NCBI RefSeq assembly: GCF_003350475.1
Contig: NZ_QQAV01000016.1
Location: 1-64,000 of the forward strand
Reading direction: 5' to 3'
DNA from: Pseudacidovorax intermedius
Lineage (GTDB): Bacteria; Pseudomonadota; Gammaproteobacteria; Burkholderiales; Burkholderiaceae_C
DNA length: 64,000 nucleotides
The notes under the pieces were generated by a model. It was not told the DNA's origin. It searched no databases and saw only the letters and a list, made by a program, of their open reading frames with translations. Of this stretch, positions 59,726 to 64,000 are shown piece after piece (the stretch's first letter is position 1; each line of letters begins with the position of its first letter). A program made the translations under genes and the position numbers.

Positions 59726-60547
59726 ATGACCTTCCGTTCAATGCGCGGGCTGATCGGCCTGCTGCTCACCGGCGCCATGGCGCTGATCGCCTGCGTGGCA
59801 CAGGTATGGACACCGCGCAGCCCGCTCGCGCTCGACCTGCTGCACCGATTCACCGCCCCAGGAAGCCCCGCCTTCCCGCTCGGCACCGACGAATTCGGGC
59901 GCGACGTGCTCAGCCGCCTGATGGCGGGGGCAGCCTCCAGCATGGGCATCGCACTCATGACGGTCATGTTCGCCGTGCTCATCGGCGGCGTGGTCGGCAT
60001 CCTGTCCGGTTACTTCCGCGGCTGGGTCGACCGCGTCGTGATGACCTTCAACGATGCGCTGCTGGCGTTCCCGGGCATCCTCCTGGCACTGGGACTGCTG
60101 GTGGTACTGGGCAGCGGCCGCAGCGGCATCGTGCTGGCGCTGGGCCTGGCCTATGTGCCGTCGGTGGTGCGCGTGGTGCGCGGCGCCACCCTGTCGCTGC
60201 GTGAGAACGCGTTCATCGAAGCCTCGCGCGTCATGGGCCACAGCGAGCTCTACATCATGGGACGCCACGTGCTGCCCAACTGCGTCGCACCACTGACCGT
60301 GCTTGGGACCTCGATGTTCGGCTGGGTGCTGCTGTCCGAAAGCGCCCTCTCCTTCCTGGGGCTGGGCCCGCCGCCCCCGGCGCCCAGCTGGGGCAACATG
60401 CTGGCCGGCGGCCGCGCGTTCATGGCACAGGCCCCCTGGCTCGGCATCCTGCCCGGACTGTGCATCTCGCTCACCTTGCTGGGCATCAACCTCCTGGGCG
60501 ACGCCTTGCGCGATCGGCTCGATCCGCGCATGAGGAACATGGCATGA
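59726..60547 (+). CDS. ABC transporter permease, DppC type
   Basis: 273 residues. FPLGTDEFGRDVLSRLMAGAASSMGIAL is the DppC signature and ENAFIEASRVMGHSELYIMGRHVLPN the EAA loop. It starts 11 bp after the DppB-type gene with GAGGAA upstream, and its stop overlaps the ATPase start (ATGA). It forms the second half of the membrane channel. Confidence 0.94.
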   Translation: MTFRSMRGLIGLLLTGAMALIACVAQVWTPRSPLALDLLHRFTAPGSPAFPLGTDEFGRDVLSRLMAGAASSMGIALMTVMFAVLIGGVVGILSGYFRGWVDRVVMTFNDALLAFPGILLALGLLVVLGSGRSGIVLALGLAYVPSVVRVVRGATLSLRENAFIEASRVMGHSELYIMGRHVLPNCVAPLTVLGTSMFGWVLLSESALSFLGLGPPPPAPSWGNMLAGGRAFMAQAPWLGILPGLCISLTLLGINLLGDALRDRLDPRMRNMA

Positions 60548-62235
60548 CGACCGTTCCCCCTCCTCTGCTCGACGTGCGCGGACTCTGCCTGGGCGTCGGC
60601 GACGCCGGCCGGCTGGTGGTCGATCGCGCGAGCTTCCAGGTCCGCGCCGGCGAGATCGTGGCCGTGGTCGGCGAGAGCGGCAGCGGCAAGACGCTCGCGG
60701 CGCGCGCCGTTCTCGGACTCACGCCGCCCGCCATCCGCGTGCGCGGCGGCGCCATCCACATCGAGGGCCGCGATCTGACCGCGCTCAAGCCGGCAGAGCT
60801 GCGGGCCCTTCGAGGCCGCCGCATCGGCATGGTGTTCCAGGAGCCCATGACGTCGCTGAACCCGGCGCTCAGCGTCGGCCGCCAACTGGAGGAGGCGCTG
60901 GCACTGCACACGCCGCTCGACGCCCAGGAGCGCCGGGCCGCCATCATCGCGATGCTGCAGCGGGTGGGCCTGGCCGACCCGGACCGGGTACTGCGCGCCT
61001 GGCCGCACGAGTTCTCCGGCGGCATGCGCCAACGCATCATGCTGGCCTCCGTGATGCTGCCGCGCCCTGCACTGCTGGTGGCGGACGAGCCCACCACGGC
61101 GCTCGATGCGGTGGTGCAGCGGGATGTCCTGGAGCTGATGGTCTCGCTGACCGCAGAGAGCGGCACGGCCGTGCTCATGATCAGCCATGACCTGGCGATG
61201 GTCGCGCGCTACTCGCACCGTGTCATCGTGATGTGCCGGGGCGAGATCGTCGAACAGGGGCCGACCGAGCAGATCCTGCGGGCGCCGGCGCATCCGTACA
61301 CACGTCAGCTGCTCGGCGCGATGCCGCGGCGCCGCGACGTGCCCGCCGTCGCCCCCCAGGATGCGCCGCTGGTCGAAGTCCGCCAGCTGGTGGTCGATTT
61401 CCCGGCGCGGGGTGGACTGCTGCGAAGGGGCCAGCCGCAGCGGGCGCTCCACGGCATCGACCTGGCTCTGCGCCCGCGCGAGGTGGTGGCGGTGGTGGGC
61501 GGCTCGGGCTCCGGCAAGACCACGCTCGGACGCGTCATCGCCCATCTGCAGAAGCCCAGCAGCGGCGAGTTGCTTTTCGATGGCCAAGCCGTGCGCGGCA
61601 GCTCTGGCGCCACCTGGGCCGCCTACCGCCGCGACTGCCAGATGGTGTTCCAGGATCCCTATGCCTCGCTGGACCCGCGGATGACCGTCGCGCAGAGCAT
61701 CGGCGAAGCGCTGCGCGGCACCGGCCTGAACCGCGAGACGGCTGCCGCACGCGTGCGCGAGGCGATCGAGGAAGTGGGGCTGGACGCCGGGCACGCATCG
61801 CGCTATCCCCATGAACTGTCGGGCGGACAGCGGCAGCGCGTCGCCATCGCCCGCGCGGTCGTGCGGCGGCCGCGGCTGGTGGTCGCCGACGAACCGGTCT
61901 CGGCCCTCGACACGACGGTGCGTGCGCAGATCCTGGACCTGTTCGCCGAGCTGCAGCACCGCCACGGCTTCGCCTGCCTGTTCATCAGCCACGACCTGGC
62001 CGTGGTCGAGCAACTGGCCAACCGGGTGGTGGTGATGAACCAGGGCCGGATCGTGGAAGAAGGACCGCGCGATCAGGTCTTCGACCGGCCCGCCCACCCC
62101 TACACCCGCCGTCTGCTGCAGGCCATCCCGGCCCTGGAGCCCACGCCCGACGGAGGCGTGCGCCTGCGCTGGCGGCACGCCGATGACACGCCCGCGCCGG
62201 CCGCATCCGGCGGCGCGTGCCGCCCTGCGGACTGA
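60544..62235 (+). CDS. Fused dipeptide-type ABC transporter ATPase (DppD-DppF type)
   Basis: 563 residues, two ABC domains in one chain. Domain one: Walker A GESGSGKT (43-50), signature FSGGMRQRI, Walker B LLVADEPTTALD, followed by AHPYTRQLLGAMP. Domain two: GGSGSGKTT (about 319-327), LSGGQRQRV, LVVADEPVSALD and AHPYTRRLLQAIP. Fusion removes the need for separate DppD and DppF genes. It energises import by the two permeases. Its start overlaps the permease stop by four bases. Confidence 0.95.
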   Translation: MTTVPPPLLDVRGLCLGVGDAGRLVVDRASFQVRAGEIVAVVGESGSGKTLAARAVLGLTPPAIRVRGGAIHIEGRDLTALKPAELRALRGRRIGMVFQEPMTSLNPALSVGRQLEEALALHTPLDAQERRAAIIAMLQRVGLADPDRVLRAWPHEFSGGMRQRIMLASVMLPRPALLVADEPTTALDAVVQRDVLELMVSLTAESGTAVLMISHDLAMVARYSHRVIVMCRGEIVEQGPTEQILRAPAHPYTRQLLGAMPRRRDVPAVAPQDAPLVEVRQLVVDFPARGGLLRRGQPQRALHGIDLALRPREVVAVVGGSGSGKTTLGRVIAHLQKPSSGELLFDGQAVRGSSGATWAAYRRDCQMVFQDPYASLDPRMTVAQSIGEALRGTGLNRETAAARVREAIEEVGLDAGHASRYPHELSGGQRQRVAIARAVVRRPRLVVADEPVSALDTTVRAQILDLFAELQHRHGFACLFISHDLAVVEQLANRVVVMNQGRIVEEGPRDQVFDRPAHPYTRRLLQAIPALEPTPDGGVRLRWRHADDTPAPAASGGACRPAD

Positions 62236-62277
62236 CCCGCTCCCGTTCTTGCCGCCTCGCGCACCGACGAACCTGCC

Positions 62278-63735
62278 ATGACCTCTTCCCCCACGACGGA
62301 CTATCCCGACACCCTCCTCCACATCGATGGCGCCTGGAGCGCCGGCGCGGCCGGTCTTGACGCGCCGGTCCTGAACCCCGCCACCGGGGCGGAGATCGGG
62401 CGGGTTGCGCACGCGACGACGGCGGATCTCGACCTCGCCGTGGAGGTCAGCCACCGCGCCTTCCAGCACTGGCGCCGCGTCTCGGCCTTCGAGCGCTCCA
62501 GGCTCATGCGGCAGGCCGCCCAGCTCATGCGCGAGCGCGCCGACGCCACCGCCCGCCTGCTGACCCAGGAGCAGGGCAAGCCGCTGGCGGAGGCGCGCGC
62601 AGAAGCCCTGGGTTCGGCCGACGTCATCGACTGGTTCGCCGAGGAGGCGCGCCGCACCTATGGCCGGATCGTGCCTGCGCGGGCGCCTGGCCACATGCAG
62701 CTGGTGACGCGCGAACCTGTCGGGCCGGTCGCGGCGTTCGGCCCGTGGAATTTCCCGATCAACCAGGTGGTGCGCAAGATCGCACCGGCGCTGGCGGCAG
62801 GCTGCACCATCATCGTCAAGGGTCCCGAGGAAACGCCGGCGAGCTGCGCTGCCCTGGTGAAGGCCTTTGCCGATGCAGGCATCCCGCCCGGTGTGATCCA
62901 GCTCGTGTACGGGAGGCCTGCCGACATCTCGGCGCACCTGGTGCCGCATCCGCTGATCCGCAAGATCTCGTTCACGGGTTCGACTGCCGTCGGCAAGCAG
63001 CTGGCGGCGCTGGCTGGGCTGCACATGAAGCGCGCCACGATGGAACTGGGCGGCCACGCCCCCGCCATTGTCTTCAGCGACGCCGATCCTGCGCGGGCTG
63101 CCCGTGCGCTGGCGGCGCAAAAGTTCCGCAATGCGGGCCAGGTCTGCATCTCCCCCACACGCCTCCTGGTGCATGAGGATCTCGCCGACGCCTTCGTCGA
63201 GCACTTCGTCGCCGCTGCGGCCGCCATCCGCGTCGGCAATGGCCTGGAAGCCGGGGTCCAGATGGGCCCGTTGGCCCACGCGCGCCGCGTGGAGGCGATG
63301 CAGGCGCTGGTGGCGGACGCCGTCGATCAGGGCGCACGCGTGCGGACAGGCGGCAGCCGCATCGGCACGTCGGGCTTCTTCTTTGCACCGACCGTGCTGA
63401 CGGACGTGCCGCTGTCCGCCCGCCTGATGAACGAAGAGCCCTTCGGCCCCGTGGCGCCGATCAGCACCTTCCGCGACTATGACGCGCTGATCGCCGAGGC
63501 CAATCGCCTCCCCTGGGGCCTGGCCGCCTATGCCTATACGTCCTCGGCCGGCACGGCGGCGGCCGTCTCCGCCGATATCGAGTCCGGCATGGTCTCGATC
63601 AACCAGGCGCCGCTGGGCCTGCCAGAGGTGCCCTTCGGTGGCATCAAGGACTCGGGACACGGATCGGAAGGCGGCACCGAAGCGATGGAAGCCTGGCTGG
63701 TCACCAAGCTGACGTCGCACAACACCGCGTTCTGA
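62278..63735 (+). CDS. NAD(P)-dependent aldehyde dehydrogenase, succinate-semialdehyde type
   Basis: 485 residues. [22 protein letters not shown] holds the oxyanion Asn158, MELGGHAP gives catalytic Glu256 and NAGQVCISP nucleophile Cys290. The nearest functional groups are succinate-, glutarate- and aliphatic-semialdehyde dehydrogenases. At the end of the amide operon it would oxidise the semialdehyde left by the omega-aminotransferase to a dicarboxylate or a half-amide. It lies 42 bp after the ATPase. Chain length is unknown. Confidence 0.94.
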   Translation: MTSSPTTDYPDTLLHIDGAWSAGAAGLDAPVLNPATGAEIGRVAHATTADLDLAVEVSHRAFQHWRRVSAFERSRLMRQAAQLMRERADATARLLTQEQGKPLAEARAEALGSADVIDWFAEEARRTYGRIVPARAPGHMQLVTREPVGPVAAFGPWNFPINQVVRKIAPALAAGCTIIVKGPEETPASCAALVKAFADAGIPPGVIQLVYGRPADISAHLVPHPLIRKISFTGSTAVGKQLAALAGLHMKRATMELGGHAPAIVFSDADPARAARALAAQKFRNAGQVCISPTRLLVHEDLADAFVEHFVAAAAAIRVGNGLEAGVQMGPLAHARRVEAMQALVADAVDQGARVRTGGSRIGTSGFFFAPTVLTDVPLSARLMNEEPFGPVAPISTFRDYDALIAEANRLPWGLAAYAYTSSAGTAAAVSADIESGMVSINQAPLGLPEVPFGGIKDSGHGSEGGTEAMEAWLVTKLTSHNTAF

Positions 63736-63786
63736 GACAGGCACGCGAGACAGGCACGGCCGGCTGCTCGCGCAGCCCGCCGGGAT

Positions 63787-64000
63787 TCAGCGGCGTTGCA
63801 GATGGACGCCCAAGCGATCCACCACCTGCGCGAAAGCGGTCGCCGCACCCGCCGAAAGGCCGGCGTACCCCGGGAAGTTGTGGATCATGTCCGACAGCTG
63901 CACATGCTCTACCACGCCGCCGGCGCCGGCCAGCCGCTGCGCCATGGCATCGCCCTGGTCGCGCAGCGGGTCGTAGCCCGCCGTCACGACGACCACCGGA
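63787..64000 (-). CDS. Alpha/beta hydrolase (hormone-sensitive-lipase-like esterase), 5' part outside window
   Basis: Only the last 71 codons are in the window. VVVTAGYDPLRDQGDAMAQRLAGAG carries the catalytic Asp in the HSL-family DPLRD motif, and LSDMIHNFPGYAGL the catalytic His. The start and nucleophile lie beyond position 64000. It converges on the aldehyde dehydrogenase and may or may not belong to the amide cluster. Confidence 0.85.
   Translation of the reverse strand, partial: PVVVVTAGYDPLRDQGDAMAQRLAGAGGVVEHVQLSDMIHNFPGYAGLSAGAATAFAQVVDRLGVHLQRR

Noticed and set aside
51031-63735. Nylon-oligomer degradation operon
   Set aside because: The aminotransferase and dehydrogenase fit NylD/NylE logic, but the C45 acylase is unrelated to NylC and there is no NylB-type enzyme in the cluster; kept only as an analogy.
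60250-63744. Very long open frame on the minus strand across the permease, ATPase and aldehyde dehydrogenase genes (1164 codons)
   Set aside because: It is the GC-rich shadow of three certain plus-strand genes; it has no domain, no ribosome-binding site and a His/Gly/Arg-biased composition.

Overview
The window looks like the chromosome of a high-GC member of the Burkholderiales, most likely a Comamonadaceae bacterium related to Variovorax. The reasons are five Bug/TctC-type periplasmic receptors, three CaiB/BaiF CoA-transferases, four acyl-CoA dehydrogenases, strongly GC-biased codons and dense short operons each with its own local regulator. This placement is inferred from gene content; no rRNA, tRNA or universal marker gene is present to confirm it.

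Layout. (1) 1-13545: an acyl-CoA degradation region. A FadB-type enzyme (cut by the window edge), a MaoC hydratase, an acyl-CoA dehydrogenase and an AMP-forming CoA ligase flank a regulated pair of divergent operons. The minus-strand operon 9282-4848 holds a CoA-transferase, two enoyl-CoA hydratases, an SDR and a GntR regulator. The plus-strand operon 9377-13545 holds a VOC protein, an acyl-CoA dehydrogenase, a Bug receptor and a 2-hydroxyacid dehydrogenase. A perfect 16-bp palindrome (9345-9360) lies between them. (2) 13608-14276: a small P-loop kinase preceded by what reads as a complete transcription attenuator: an Ile-rich 19-codon leader, an antiterminator and a terminator. (3) 14336-20080: an island of visibly lower GC with a solitary tyrosine recombinase, several small unknown genes, a serine hydrolase with a CusF-like tail, and a family of short degenerate repeats between genes. 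(4) 20591-25392: a GGDEF protein, a YXWGXW lipoprotein, a LysR/AhpD-like divergent pair and an EamA exporter. (5) 25421-33027: an IclR-controlled Bug/maleylacetate-reductase-like operon, then a LacI-family regulator with an operator in front of an SDR/CMD/Bug/CMD operon. (6) 33037-45854: two membrane proteins, then LysR, HMG-CoA-lyase-like enzyme, two CoA-transferases, two Bug receptors, a paired acyl-CoA dehydrogenase, an enoyl-CoA hydratase, a dienoyl-CoA-reductase-like SDR and TetR. (7) 46069-50940: a SWIB protein with a strong terminator, a DUF6157 gene with a damaged 5' end, and cyoABCD, whose cyoB has lost two membrane helices and its reading frame. (8) 51031-64000: a coherent uptake and breakdown cluster built around a GntR regulator with two winged-helix domains. 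It has an oligopeptide-type ABC transporter, amidase, alpha/beta hydrolase, C45 acylase, omega-aminotransferase and aldehyde dehydrogenase.

How the genes work together. The recurring theme is import of organic acids through Bug proteins, activation to CoA thioesters (ligase or CoA-transferase), dehydrogenation, hydration, SDR oxidation and cleavage, with one local regulator per module. Cluster 8 stands apart. Its enzymes make chemical sense as release of an amine or omega-amino acid from an amide, transamination to a semialdehyde and oxidation to a dicarboxylate. The most interesting points are that amide catabolic cluster with its repeated operator, the attenuator before an unrelated kinase gene, the broken cyoB, and the repeat-bearing island.
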